From Eucalyptus grandis (Eukaryota > Streptophyta > Magnoliopsida > Myrtales > Myrtaceae), in the NCBI RefSeq assembly GCF_016545825.1, contig NC_052622.1:8251001-8315000 (forward strand): a stretch of 64,000 nucleotides of DNA. The letters are read 5' to 3'. The translations under genes were made by a program, and so were the position numbers. Shown here in pieces: positions 47,552-59,313 of this stretch (position 1 is the stretch's first letter; each line of letters opens with the position of its first letter). The notes under the pieces are model-generated. The model was not told the DNA's origin. It made no database searches and saw only the letters and a list, made by a program, of their open reading frames with translations.

Positions 47552-48603
47552 TAATGCATTTATCTAATTATTTAAATTTTTGTATTAATTATTAGTGATG
47601 CTACAAGTTTTTTTGGGGATTTGGAAAGTTCTAAGTTCAAAATTATTGCACAACGTCACCGAAATATGAATAGATACAAAAAGCTTTCTGCTTGAGGTTA
47701 AATGCAAGAAATTGATACGGCGCCACGGAGTTGCGTGATGATAAAACCTTGTGTATTTGCTGTACGGAGAGAGATCAATTATATGTTCCACTTTAAACAA
47801 GTAAAAAATAGTAAATATCGGAATTGCTTAATCACTCGAGTATTTTCCACGTGGCAGTAGATGTGGCTGTATCGAGCTTGAAGACAGTGGTGGATCACGA
47901 TTGCACGATGACGATGGGGTTGGGGACACGGCACTTATGGCAGCGGCAGCTATGTGAGAGAGAGAGAGAGAGAGAGAGAGATTGGGTTTTTCTTCTTCTT
48001 TTTTTTCTTTTTAATCGGTGGGTGATTTTTTGTTTTAATTTACATTTGGATGATGCGCTTCTTCTTGTTGTATAACGGGAGCGACAAAGACCTCCTAACG
48101 CTCACTATATCTCCTAAGAAATAGAAATTAAAGCCCCAGTGATATGTCATCAAAGTCAATAATTTTTGGTGAATGACCAAAAGCATAAGTCTTCGTATGA
48201 GTGGAACGACTTTTGCTTCTATGGGGGCTTCTCGCATGCTTATGAAGCCTAGGTTTTCACCTTTGGAAGGAAAGAATCATCTCTAAGACGAAGCTATGGT
48301 GGATATATACAACGAGAAGACACTAGACATTAAATTTTATGTCTCTCTTTCATGCGAAACACGTTGCTCCAGAACTCCCAAAAACAAAAATATAAGATGG
48401 CAATAAACAGATAGGTAAAACGGAAAAAGAAAAAGTAGCTAGTAACAAAACCCACGGGCTGCACACAGGCCCAACAACAATTAAAGTGACTGCTGAATGC
48501 TGACCGCATACCATTTTTAATTAATAGGCTATAAATGCTGTGTCCCAACCTCCCAGGTCATTTACTTCTGGTAGCTGGCGTTCGATAATACCCCTGCAAC
48601 TAA
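47552..48603. repeat. Duplicated block B (left part), with (GA)n at 47955-47980
   Basis: This non-coding stretch is related in order to 41440-41565 joined to 44764-45350. It contains the empty site for the 3.2-kb solo LTR. No gene is supported; the frames at 47824-48075 and 48330-48548 match nothing known. Confidence 0.7.
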
Positions 48604-48612
48604 CAATGAGTA

Positions 48613-49179
48613 GGAAAATTTTTAAATAAAAATCTAAAATACCATCATTTTCTCAAATAAAAATATAAAGTGAATCTTTTTTTAAATAAGAGCCCGAAAT
48701 ACCTATAATAATCTCAAAGAAAGGCCATTTCAAATAAGGGCCTAATCTTGCCAGTCGACAAAAAATTCCGACACATCAAAGGTATTTTCATCCAAATACA
48801 AATTAAATTAGATTAGATTATAAATTAATAAAATTAAAAAAAGAAGATAAAAAAAAAAAAAGGCAGGCGCTCATGGATGGGGTGGCGGTGCCTATGTTTT
48901 TTTTTTTTTTTTGGGGGTTTTTTAGTTTTTCTGAAAAAGAAAGAAAAAAAGAAAATTTAAAATAATTTTAAAAGACCAAATTGCCCCTTACATTTGTTGA
49001 GTTCAAGCCTTTCTTTGGAATTGATATATACACTTCAAGCTCTTATTTGAAATAAGGTCTATTTGGGGCTCTTATTTGAGAAAATATGGATACTTCAAAC
49101 CCTTATTTGAAACAATATCCACTTTAGGTTATTATTTGAGAAAATGAGGGCATTTCAGGCTTTTATTTGGAATTTTTTC
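48613..49179. mobile_element. Small non-autonomous MULE (no gene)
   Basis: The inverted ends begin 'ggaaaattttt.aaataaaa' on the left and 'gaaaaaattccaaataaaa' on the reversed right, both followed by 'tcattttctcaaataa.aa..taaagtg'. The flanks caatgagta (48604-48612) and taataagta (49180-49188) match at 7 of 9 bases, with two transitions. The inside is AT-rich with poly-A and poly-T runs and repeated 'cttatttga' units. Block A has no insertion here. The 'tctcaaataa' theme is shared with the CLAVATA1 Pack-MULE, so the two may belong to one wider family. Confidence 0.7.
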
Positions 49180-49188
49180 TAATAAGTA

Positions 49189-49525
49189 TTACTCTTCCAA
49201 ATTAGCTGGAAAATAAATGAAGGAAAACAACGTTCGAACATAATATCGTGTTCCCAAGAACAAGTTCCAAACCTTTTACGGTCTTAAATGTTGGTTTTAC
49301 TTGGTTTGACGTCTATTTGTGATTCACATGCGATTATTGTCAAGCCGAAGCTATAGGATTGAATGCCACGTTGTCTTCGGATTTTGATAACTCAACCATC
49401 AAATTTATGATGGAAGAAAACCATAACACTTTTTCTTTTTCAGGGATGGAACTAAGAGATTTTCTTGGTGGGGGCAACAAGAAAAGGAAAATTACTTTTT
49501 ACCATGGATAAATTTCATTCATGAC
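49189..49525. repeat. Duplicated block B (middle part)
   Basis: It follows 45410-45775 of block A closely, with no coding sequence. Confidence 0.75.
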
Positions 49526-51710
49526 TGTTGCGACCTACCCTAGGGGGAGGGAACAGGTTTAGGGGTATTGCCTAAAGGACGGGCTTAAGGCCCATGATCA
49601 GGCGCGGGCTCTCCCAAGCCCATACCCCGCATGATATTGGGATTTTTTTTTTTAAGGGATTTTGCACAAAAGGAGTCGCCACTAGCCTATTAGGGTCGGC
49701 TAGAAACCAAGTGAAGCATAGGAACATGCCTCACTTCCTACACAACCAAAGAATCTAGGGTCAAGGACTTGATTACACTAATTAGCCAATTAGTGCCCTT
49801 TCGGTACCTAATCTTGTTCATTTTAACAAAATGATTTTTGTCAGGCAGTTTAGATTGATTTTATGCTTATCCACTAATATGTGAGGTGATCATGTGGGTG
49901 CGCAATCATTAAAGTAACAATCATAGCCATCAAGATCCTAATTGCAATAAAATTAAACACATGCAATTAAACATAATTAGATATGCAAATTAAACATGCA
50001 ACATAATTAATATACGAGTAGATAAAGGTCTAATTACACTAAAAATGCAAAACATAGCAATTCCTAACCAAACCCCATCATTTTTTAATTTTTGAAAATT
50101 TTTTAATTAATTTTTTAGATTTTTTAATAATTTTTATTTTAATTTTAAAAATTAATATATTTTTTGAATTTTTTTCGAAATTGCTTTTTTTTTTTTATGA
50201 TTTTTTTTTACCGGACCGAGTCGAGTCGGACCCGACTCGGGCTCGGCCCGAGCAAGACGGATCGAGTCCGCCCGACCAGCTTGCTTGAGGGCGAGAGCAG
50301 GACTTGCGCCCAATCCGAAGGGCCCAAGTCTCTTTTTTTTTTTTTTTAAAGAATTCACTCGCAGGCCCATGGTCCAGGTTGATTCCGAACGGTGGACCTA
50401 CGGGCTGCCGGAAGCTGGAGAGGTTGAGCGGGCCGGGTTGTATACCTAGCCCGGCTCGGCCGCGCTCCCTTGGTCGGCAATCGATTGGGGCGCGACGATG
50501 TTGCCTCGTTTCGGAGGGACACGGCCGGCTCTCCGACAAACAGCGGCAGCAATCCGGTGACTAAGAGATTAGCTGGACTCTACACAAAGGAAGGGGGAGG
50601 AGAGCCCGCTTGGGCATTACGGCGAACAGGTGATGGGCATAACGAAACGAGTGTTTTCCGACCTAATGGGGCTTCGAGGCGGCCGCGGTAGTAACCAGCA
50701 AATAACTGACAACAAACAGGAACCTAAGGGGGTCCTACAGAGGCCGAAGCTCACCTGAAACGGACGGAATGAACTCCGGCCAACTCGAGCTCAAAATACA
50801 CACCAGGTATTTGATGAAATGCCAACCCGAGTCCCGACGGGAATGGCAGCTTGGAGACGTGTTTGTTGCGCTAGCGGCGGCGATGACGGCCCGGAGATGC
50901 GTCGACGGCGGTTGCAGTGGTCGAGCCGTGTCAATGGCAGTGGCCTCGGTGAGTTTCCCCCCTTTTTGCTCTCTGTTTCTCTCGCCCTCGCCCTCCCCCC
51001 GTTTTTCTCTCCTGTTTTAGTTTTCTTCCTCTCTTTCTTCTCTCTGTTTTTCATTCTTCTTCCAGCTCCCTCCTCTCGAGCTCCCTCTCCCTCTCGTTTT
51101 TTTTTTTTTCCGCCCTCTCGAGATCTCTCCCTTTTTCAATCCTCTGGCTCACGCGCGCGTGCCTCGGCTTTCCCCAACCCGCCGACTCGCGGTCGGCTCG
51201 ACCTCTCTTCACCATTCCAACCTCGCCCGCCCCGCGAGATGATGCTGTCTCCTCCGCCCTGGCTGCCCTTGCTTTCGACTTCGCCATTTCCCCACGTGAA
51301 CGGCTGCTTTTTCTTTCGTTTTCGTCGGTTCCCCGTGCAGAAAACAGCAAAGGGAGAAGACAACGGGGCGGGCCGGGCCGGAGGGAAGAAGAGGGCTGGG
51401 CCACGTGAGGGAAAAGAAAAAGGAGAGGAGAGGGATTGGGCCAAAGCCCATGCGAGGGGAAATAAAAGGAAGAAGGGCCGGGTTGGGCCAAGGCCAAATC
51501 CGACCCGACCCGGACCCGCACGACTCTCTCTTTTCTCTTTTTCCCTTCTTTTAAAAAAAAAGAAAATTAAGAATTAAAATTTTTGATTTGATTTTGATTT
51601 TTCTTTTTTCTTAAAAAAGGAAAATTAATAATTAAAATTTTTGATTTTGATTTTGATTTTTTTTTTATATATATATATACTACTTGAAAGATAAAAATTA
51701 TGTGTTAACA
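49526..51710 (+). mobile_element. Solo LTR, 2.2 kb, gypsy-like
   Basis: It begins TGTTGCGACC and ends GTGTTAACA, with inverted TGTT/AACA tips. The perfect 5-bp duplication atgac flanks it (49521-49525 and 51711-51715). Block A has the unoccupied site at about 45771-45775. A polypyrimidine and GC-rich stretch at 50940-51540 gives long but meaningless frames. An internal 'ggagtcgccactagcc' phrase (near 49675) is of the type found in large plant gypsy LTRs. No internal domains are present. Confidence 0.85.
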
Positions 51711-51715
51711 ATGAC

Positions 51716-52180
51716 CCTAAAGTTTGATATTTACTGCTACTGTCCATCTCTTGAAATTTAGATTTTGTACATCCAATCCATAATTATGTGGTTTCAGTCC
51801 ACAACTCCTGTTTGTGTGAAATTTCAATCACTTTTTACATGTAATTGAGTTAATTTACGGTGTAGCCAAAAAGTGTTATGTAAGAATATTGTTGGAGTTT
51901 AAATCATGTGCGATGATGGTTACTTAGTATCAAATAAATGTGGGAAGACTAAAACTGCACCGTAGTTCTAGTCATTGCTGTTGCACAGGATTAAACTGAA
52001 TCACGCAATGTATTTATGTAATTGGCATATATAGTCCACAAGTAATTAAAATATATTGTCAATTGTGGCAATGCAAATGTATGTTAGCAATTGTAGTAAT
52101 GCAATGTAGAAGTTTACGGATAAAGTGTGTTATAAGTTAGATCCTTTTGTTCCGTAACTCGGGCATATTAATTCTCATAG
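51716..52180. repeat. Duplicated block B (right part)
   Basis: It aligns in order with 45776-46240 of block A, for example 'tacatccaatccata.ttatgt', 'ttaaatcatgt.c.atgatgg' and 'cgggcatattaattct'. No gene is recognised. Confidence 0.75.
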
Positions 52181-52742
52181 GCTGATATAATATTTGAGGT
52201 CTGAAAATGTAAAACAATGGAGTCAGATTGGCATAATTAAGAAATTGTATGGTCAGTGGGGGTACCCCACTAAACATATGCTATCGCCACCTTGCTTTTT
52301 TTTTTTTTTTTTTTTTTTCCAAATAGAAGCAAAGAAATCTAACATGGTCAAAGGACCATATTTTTCTACGGTCTTATTTGCATGGAACTCTCTCAAATTA
52401 TTTCCCTGATTGATGGGCCACACAACCATGAACATCATTAAAATTTTATTTTAGTTAAATTTACGTGTTTGTGATATCCATAACTCGTGGCCTATGGAAA
52501 AGAAGCTTCATTAACAAAAAGATTACCAATAGACAATATTGGCACATAAAATGTGGGTACACAGGGACTCATATTTCCAATAACATATCTATTAATCAAA
52601 ACCATGGTATTTCTAAAGAGGCATCAATCCTCAATATAGGAATCTTTTCCTCCATCGGTGGTTGGAATAAACTTACTGTGACCAATTACAAACATATAGC
52701 CGATTGTATTGTGTTACATCTTTTTAATGAAACCCTAAATTG
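52181..52742 (+). other. Unassigned stretch with a 94-codon open frame (52465-52749)
   Basis: The frame at 52465-52749 starts at an ATG and runs into the left TIR of the next element, so its stop lies in transposon sequence. Its product contains 'QYWHIKCGYTGTHISNNISI' and resembles no family I know. It could be chance. A T-run lies at 52296-52318. Confidence 0.2.
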
Positions 52743-53079
52743 GGGATAAGTACACTATCAATGCCAAAAGTTGTGTACGGCGCTCACTTTGGTGCTAAAA
52801 TTTTTTGTCGGATCACTTAAGTGCCAAATCGGAGGAAAAACGATCACTTTGGTGCCACCGGCGAAAGGTTCCAGTCAAAATGATTATGTGGCTTTTATAT
52901 TTGAAAAAAAAAAATTTTGACAAAGCCTTCAAATGACGTCGTTTTCCGTTCTCCTTAAAAAAACGAGATCATTTTGCCATCCTAAGTGGATGGTCTCACA
53001 AAAACAACGCCGTACAACTCGTTTGGGGATTTTTTTTTGATTTGGGGATTGAAATTAGGGTTTTTTTTTTGTCCTATCC

Positions 53080-53546
53080 TTGCCCAACGCCGGCCGCCAT
53101 AGCTTGGCTGTTGTCGCTTGGCCACCGTCACTTGGCCTCTGTTGCTTAGCCTCTATCGTAGTGGCATCGTGTCCCAATCTTGGTAACATTTCACCAGCTT
53201 CAACGTCCTCAAATTCTTCGAGCCGAGACCGCGTCAAGCAACTTCGAGTGGGCGTGGAGGGCAAGCCTTTGGCGGCTCTAGCCTTCGATCACGAGTCAGC
53301 GGCGGCACACGAGGGAGCATTGGTCTCGGTCGTCGGAGCCTAGGTATTGGAAGACGCACGCCAGGCACTCGTCAAGGAGATCAGAGATGGAGAGGGAGAG
53401 ATCGGGGACGGCACACTTGTTGGCGGCCTCCCCGAGCACCGACCAGATCATGGCTTTTGACTTAGCCGCCGAGTGGCCGTCATCAGGGTCGAGGTTAGAG
53501 TCGCGGCTGCCACGCGCAGAGGTCATTGAGGACAACGACTGGCCCA
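53080..53546 (-). pseudogene. Captured F-box protein N-terminus (SKIP2/VFB-like)
   Basis: Minus strand, from the ATG at 53546: 'MGQSLSS', a variable linker, then the F-box 'LLDECLACVFQYLGSDDRDQ' and 'CSLVCRR', a stop in place of the usual Trp, then 'SRQRLALHAHSKLLD' and 'NVTKIGTRC'. The MGQS start and the order F-box, 'EGQSRHRLSLHA', 'SVTKLALRC' are characteristic of the VFB/SKIP2 subgroup of plant F-box/LRR proteins, substrate adaptors of SCF ubiquitin ligases. Only the N-terminal part is present, with no LRRs, and stops and small deletions follow the F-box. Upstream the frame continues through the microsatellite into the MULE end (53790), giving a chimeric open frame of 164 codons. Confidence 0.7.
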
Positions 53547-53563
53547 TCGCCGGTGGCTTATCT

Positions 53564-53567
<4 letters not shown>

Positions 53568-53624
<57 letters not shown>

Positions 53625-53628
53625 TCTC
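53568..53628. repeat. (TC)n microsatellite
   Basis: About 61 bp of TC with one TG interruption, just upstream of the captured F-box start. In the chimeric frame it reads as Arg-Glu repeats. Confidence 0.95.
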
Positions 53629-53865
53629 AATTTGAGGATTTAAAGTTTTGAATTGGGGGAGAGACACTAAACGGCGTCGTTTTGTTGTTTTGAATGCTGA
53701 TTGTACTCTTCGGCGAGCCACATCAACTTCAAAAATTAATAAAAAAGTGTCACGTCGGATTTCTAGCCAACCAGATGGAGTTGGCACCAAAGTGAGCTTC
53801 TTGGGCCCGCCGCTCGCTCTAAGCCGCTAACCGCACAGATTTCTGCTTTGGTAGAGTCAACTTCA

Positions 53866-54600
53866 AGATAAACACACTCAATGTATTTATGATTGTATGT
53901 ATGTATAACTTTCTCATATTGCATCTACTTGCACACAACCTAATCTTCATCTTGTTCTTATTTATATAATTAGTAGCTAACTCTCTTTCACATCTTCACT
54001 CAGGTACATCGTGTCATAATTTCAGTAATTCAAACGCCAATCAGTCAAATTTTTGTGTATCATGTATTCAATAGAATCAAATTCCTCAAAATAATTAAGT
54101 CAATTGTAGACTAAACCTCACGACACATATAATCGGCAAAAAGGCTAGAAAAAAAGTTTCTTAGTTAAGTTCGTGGCCCCTATGGAAATATAAGGACGTA
54201 TCATCCTTGAAAGAAGAATCTGAAACTAAGCTTAATTACCGCATTTTAGCATGATTAACACGTTAGGTAGTCAGTAAGGCTTTCTTCATTAATTGCTTTG
54301 CAGCTGACTATGAGTACAATTTGACAGTCGCACTGTTTGACCGACGGGCAAGTACTCAGCAGCCAAAACTCTGGATTTCTAATCGAAGAAAGAGTTTTCC
54401 TAATTAACAGGGCAGCTTCCATTTCGCCCTCTGAATTAGGTCAAACTTCAAGATCAGGGACTTCCTCATAATCTTCTTTTTCTTTTTAATTATGGCAACG
54501 GCAGCATAATATTAATCAGTGAAATTGATTTGTTAGCACCGAATTTTCAATTTGCTGATATTCTGACTAATCTTATTTATAGCATCGGTGTTTTGTGATC
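53866..54600 (+). repeat. Third copy of the ankyrin-upstream segment, ending in a copia RNase H relic
   Basis: This follows 8085-8770 in order with many small changes, including 'tgtgtatcatgtattcaatag' and 'tggatttctaatcgaag'. Near 54530-54590 it shows a broken RNase H tail ('QFADILT'). No intact gene is present. Confidence 0.6.
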
Positions 54601-54829
54601 CCTTTAGTGAAAATTTTATTAAAAAAAATGAAAAAAGAAAGTAAGAAAGCATCGACGCCACACATCAACCCCTAAACACTAAAATAATGATGCCTTTTCT
54701 TCGAATTTTTTTTTTTTTTTTTGGTTGAAAAGAAATTTATAACTTTCTCCTTCAAGTAAAAGTTTGGATAGTAGAAGCACTAGCTTCAAAACAGAAGAAG
54801 TCCAAAAGACAAGAAATGGGATATAAAAC

Positions 54830-57800
54830 CTAGTTAGCTGGAAGGGCCTTTCTTCGGTGGGCCTTGATGAACCAATCTATCACTTTGTTGCATTCTCGTC
54901 GGCAATGGGTTATATAAGTATTAACACGTGCCTGCATTTCACATATTAACGCATCTATTTCCCAGTTGATTTGCAGTGTACTTTCCACCAATGCTTTCAC
55001 CAGTTCAAAGTTATCTGACTCCAACTCCATCTGCTTTTCTTATTTCCCTTTAAAGTACTTTAGGGTTTGTAACACAGCTTGTGCTTCCACCTGGATTGCT
55101 GAAGAAGCTCTGACCGTGTGCGTTAATCCATCGATGAGGACTCCTCTGCTGTCTCGACAGACGCAAGCTACAGCCGCTTCCCCTGTTTCTTGAAGAAAGG
55201 AACCATCAACGTTGATTTTGAGACACATCATGCGTTGGGGGAGTCCAAATTTGAGGCAAGCCGTGCGTCGAAGAGGTCCCAGTTCGAGGCGAAGTGTGCG
55301 TCAAGGGGTTCCCGATCTAGTGCGAGCTCTGCAGTGAAGGCTTCCAGGTTTGTGTTAAGTCGTGCGTTTGAGGAGTCGAAGTCTGAGGCAAAGCTTGCAT
55401 CGGAGATTTCCAGATCTAAGATGGGGAGGTCGGCACTTGCTCCTGATGCAAACACTGCAGCGTAGGATTCCAAGTTTGTGTCGAGTCGTGCGTCGAAGGA
55501 GCCGAAGTCTGAGGCGAAGCTTGTAGCGGAGACGTCCAGATCTGAGATGGGGAGGTCGGCACCTGCTCTATTTTGTTCTATTTTCTCATCCACTTGTTAA
55601 AATTTTCTTCCATGGCCGTTGCTGAGGTGATTATGTGCTGAGGATTCAACAGTTTTGCTCAGAAACACCAATCGTTGCCGGATTTTCAGATCTGCCACAG
55701 TAAGAGGGCTAATCGCTCGAAAGAAACTGAGGTATGTTGAAAATTGGCTAGCCATTTCTCTATCCAAGTTATTCCATAACCATCTCTTTGTATTTTCACT
55801 TCAGTGCCATCCCAGACTTGGTTTGTCCATGGACAGAGGAGGAAAAGATGCTCAACTAACTCTAGATATATTTGTTGCATATTGTGCATGTGGCCTCGGG
55901 TATAATATGTCTTCGATATAAATTCTCCTTTGTTGCTAATGCATTTTGATAAATTTACCAAAGGAAAAATCTGACTTTGGGCTGAATTTGGGCATTCCAT
56001 ACTCTATTCCACAATGATGATGGTACTTTATAGGGCGATGAAGCATGGTTTTGCCTCTGAATTTCTCCTTCTGCCTTGAGCTTGTTATATGCACTTTTGA
56101 CTGTGAATTGACCTGTTTTGGTTGTCTTCCATACCAATTTGTCCTCTGGAAAGTGGGGGTTAAGGTGGGTAGCTAGAATTTCTTTACACACGTCGTGGTC
56201 AAAAAGTTCTAGTACTCTGTCTTCCTTCCAAGTGGCAAAGTCTCTAGTTATAAGTTCCGAAACCCGTGATGGGTCATCTCTATTTGCAGGTCCTCCAATT
56301 AAACCTCTCGGTAACCACTGATCATTCCTAATACTGATTTTTACTCCATTTCCAACCATCCACTGTAATGAATTACTTATAGCATTTCTTCCCAAGATTA
56401 GACTTTGCCAACCCCACAATAATCTTGAGCCTTTCTCTGCATGTAATGCATCTGTATGCGGAAAGTACAGTCCTTTGAAAATTTGACACCAAAGAGAAGT
56501 CGAATTTTGAATTAGCCTCCATGCTTGCCGCCCCAATAATGCCTCATTAAATTTAATTAGATCTCGAAAGCCTAGCCCACCTTCATCCTTTCTTGCTCTA
56601 AGAATGTCCCAGTTTTTCCAATGCAAACCTGCCTTGTTCTCATTGTTTTTCCACTAGAAAGCTGCTATTTTCCTTTTAATGGCTTGGCAAATAGATAGGG
56701 GGATTTTAAAAATGGACATAGCATATTGTGGTAGAGCTTGCACCACAGTTTTAAGTAGAATTTCTTTCCTTTCCTTTGATAAAAAATTCTCTTTCCCGCC
56801 CTCCAATTTCATATTAACTCGTGCAAAAATCCAATCAAATATTTGCTTTTTAGATTCACCCCAATCAAAAGGTAGCCCAAGATATTTCCCTGTCTTTCCC
56901 AACTCTGGTACTCTCATTTCTTTAGTTCAGTTACTCATCAGTTCTCTTGGACAGTCTTTACTAAAGAGCATGCCAGGCTTGTTCAAAGTTATAGCTTGTC
57001 TAGACACAAAGCAATATTGATTTAGGATCATTGCTACATTTTGACACTCAACCAATTTTCCTTCCGAGAACAAGATTAAGTCATCCGCAAATAGTAGATG
57101 GGATAGTGATGGACAAAATCTATTTAGCTTAATACTCTTAATGCTGCCATTTTCCATTTCTCTTTTCAGCATCATAGATAGAACGTTTGCCACAATAATA
57201 AATACGTATGGAGATGGGGGGTCACCTTGTCTTATCCTGCGAGTAGGCTTAAAATAGGATGTAGGTTCCCCATTTACTTTTACACTGAATGATATCATAG
57301 AGACACATTCCATGACCCCGGAGACCCAAGTATTGTAGAAACCCATTTTAAGCATGCTCGCTTTGAGAAAATCCCATTCCACGCGATCATATGCCTTCTT
57401 CATATCTACCTTCAGCACTGCATGAAATTTCTTTTTCCGTTTTCGAATGCGTAGTTGATGAAGCACGTCCTACACTATTAGTATGTTATCTTGTATTTTT
57501 CTCCCATTTACAAATGCACTTTGCTCTGTTGCTATCAAGTTAGGCAGCCACTATTTTAGCCTATTTGCCTAATCTTTGAGATGATTTTATAAGCAAAGTT
57601 ATAAAGGCTGATAGGGAGAAATTGTTCCAACCTCTCTGGATTGTGCATTTTCGGTATAAGGGTGATATATGTGTGATTCAACTTAGGATTAAGTGTTCCT
57701 GAGTTAAAGAAAGATTCTACCTCCCTAAATACTTCTTCGTGAATGTCCTTCCAGTGATGTTGATAGAATTTTCCACGCAAACGATCTGGTCTAAGAGCTT

Positions 57801-58698
57801 TGACGGCAACCCAATTGAAAAGTTGCTGTAGTAACCTCTTGTAGGGTCACTTCTTCAATCAACACTTGGTTCATCTCCTTTGTTACAAGGTATGGGATTT
57901 GGTCAATGACTGGTTGGAAGTTTCTTTGATTTGTAGAAGTATAGAGCTCTTCAAAATAGTTGGTTTGTCATCTCCTTTAATTGTATGTGGTCTCGACACC
58001 ATTCATTTTTCAGCATTATTATCCTATTTCTTTGTCGCCTTTGCACTGTGGTTGCATGGAAGTATTTGGAGTTTTTATCCCCCCATCTGAGCCAATTGAT
58101 CCTGGACCTCATACCTCAATATACTTCTTCTTGTCTCCATAGCCTCTCTATCTCCATTTTCAGCTAATTCATTATGTGTATGTCATAATGTGAATTTGAG
58201 TTGTTTATGATGACCTGCATCTCTCTTTTCAGCACTGAAATTTGTGTTTCTGCATTTTGAACCTCCTTTTACTCCAACCCGCTAGCTCCTCGGCCACCTT
58301 TTTAAATCTAATTGATAGATTTACTTTCTCCACTCCAAAAGAATTTCAGGTGTCCAATACAATCTGTTCATACTCCTCCTCATCTACCCACAAGCTTCAA
58401 ATTTAAATTTTTTTTTATGTTTGGCTTGTTGGGGAAAAAGGTTTAATAAAATGGGGCTATGATCCGACCCTATAGCTAGCAAAACAATGACTTTCGCAGA
58501 AGGGAAAGAAACCCTCCAATCCATACTACACATGGCTCGATCCAGCCTTTTCATAATCAGCTCATCCCCTTCTCTATTATTTGCCCAAGTATAGGCACAA
58601 CCCTTACTTTCTAGATCCATGAGAGCGCAAGCATTTGTAAAGTCTTGGAAAGCTTTACATCTATAGGTTTCAACCACTCTTCCCTCTACTTTTCCCAT
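54830..58698 (-). pseudogene. LINE ORF2: endonuclease C-terminus, reverse transcriptase, zf-RVT and RNase H
   Basis: From the 5' side: the endonuclease end with 'GSDHSPILLNLFP' (about 58450; the N-terminal piece is listed separately). Reverse transcriptase lies at 57780-56654 with 'AYDRVEWDFL', 'RQGDPPSPYVF' and the catalytic 'LLFADDLILFSEG' (57079-57093). The region after RT has 'DEGGLGFRDLIKFNEALL' and 'WRLIQNSTSLW' (56626-56400), then the zf-RVT block ('VRFFLW', 'VEHLFLLCPWTNQVW'; 56000-55800). RNase H follows at 55231-54830 ('KINVDGSF', 'EAQAVLQTLKYF', 'ELESDNFELVKAL'). The FADD motif is kept, but frameshifts divide the gene. Between zf-RVT and RNase H a 42-residue segment is repeated. 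Confidence 0.85.
55228..55593 (-). repeat. 126-bp in-frame tandem repeat in the LINE linker
   Basis: Plus-strand blocks starting at 55348 and 55474 ('gtttgtgt..agtcgtgcg') repeat with a 126-bp period, and a third, more diverged unit lies at about 55228-55347. On the minus strand the whole 121-codon frame is open and gives 42-residue units with 'ADLPI.DL..S..SFASDF' and 'S..ARL.TNLE'. It sits between the zf-RVT and RNase H domains. Confidence 0.8.
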
Positions 58699-58907
58699 TA
58701 ATATAAGATTTCATTAAAATCTCCAACACATAGCCAAGGGTCACGGTTCAACCTAGTCATCTGATAAATTTCCTCCCACATCTGTAATCTTTGCTAAAAA
58801 TCATTCGGTGCATAAACAAAGGTGATATGCATTCTCTGTTTTGTCTCTTCCAAATTGCATATTAAGTCGACAAAAGACATAGTGCTAGACATAATGGAAA
58901 TGGTAAC

Positions 58908-59120
58908 CTATTCATTCCAGAAAACTGCTAATCCCCCCGCCAAGCCTCTTGGATTTACTATGAAGCCATTCTGAAACTGTAGTCTCTTCTGCATTCTTTT
59001 CACGACATCTTCTCTATTCTTTGTTTCCAATAAACATAGGACAATAGGCTTTTCTTGAACTACTAAAGCTCGTAAAGACTGAATTGTCAGGGGGTGCCTA
59101 AACCCTGACAATTCCAACAT
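58908..59120 (-). pseudogene. LINE ORF2 N-terminus (endonuclease start)
   Basis: 'MLELSGFRHPLTIQSLRALV' followed by 'IVLCLLETKN' is the usual start of the apurinic-type endonuclease of plant L1 elements ('...FLLETK'). The frame breaks at 58908, with stops before the middle of the domain. Confidence 0.8.
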
Positions 59121-59313
59121 ATAACTTTCATTTGTAACCTAGTGGCTTATTAGGGCTAGCCACATAGCCCATTTTTGTGCTTCTTCCCATGTCTGAATAG
59201 GAGTCTCCATCAATTGAGTCGCATCTAAAATTTCATTGTTGAATTGATGTACTTCATATGGAGAGTATATAATCTACTTTTTATTAATATGCGTTTTCAT
59301 GTTTTGGAAATTT

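Larger units (their letters stand above)
52743..53796 (-). mobile_element. Pack-MULE carrying an F-box gene fragment, MULE2 family
   Basis: The left end (GGGATAAGTACACTATC, then 'gtgccaaaagttgtg', 'gctcactttggtgc' and 'gtcggatcacttaagtgcca') is nearly the MULE2 end, followed by the same 'aaatgacgtcgttttcc' subterminal phrase. The right side has the matching inner part ('agccaac.agat..agttgg', 'gcaccaaagtgagc') but stops there: the outer 40 bases or so are missing, and no target duplication can be seen. Inside are no transposase sequences but an F-box exon fragment and a (TC)n run. Confidence 0.72.

Noticed and set aside
50819..51577. 252-codon frame rich in Pro, Ser and Phe
   Set aside because: It lies within the solo LTR at 49526-51710, over a polypyrimidine tract, without a domain.
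52465..52749. A real 94-residue gene
   Set aside because: Its frame closes inside the Pack-MULE end and no family or flanking exon supports it, so I list it only as unassigned.
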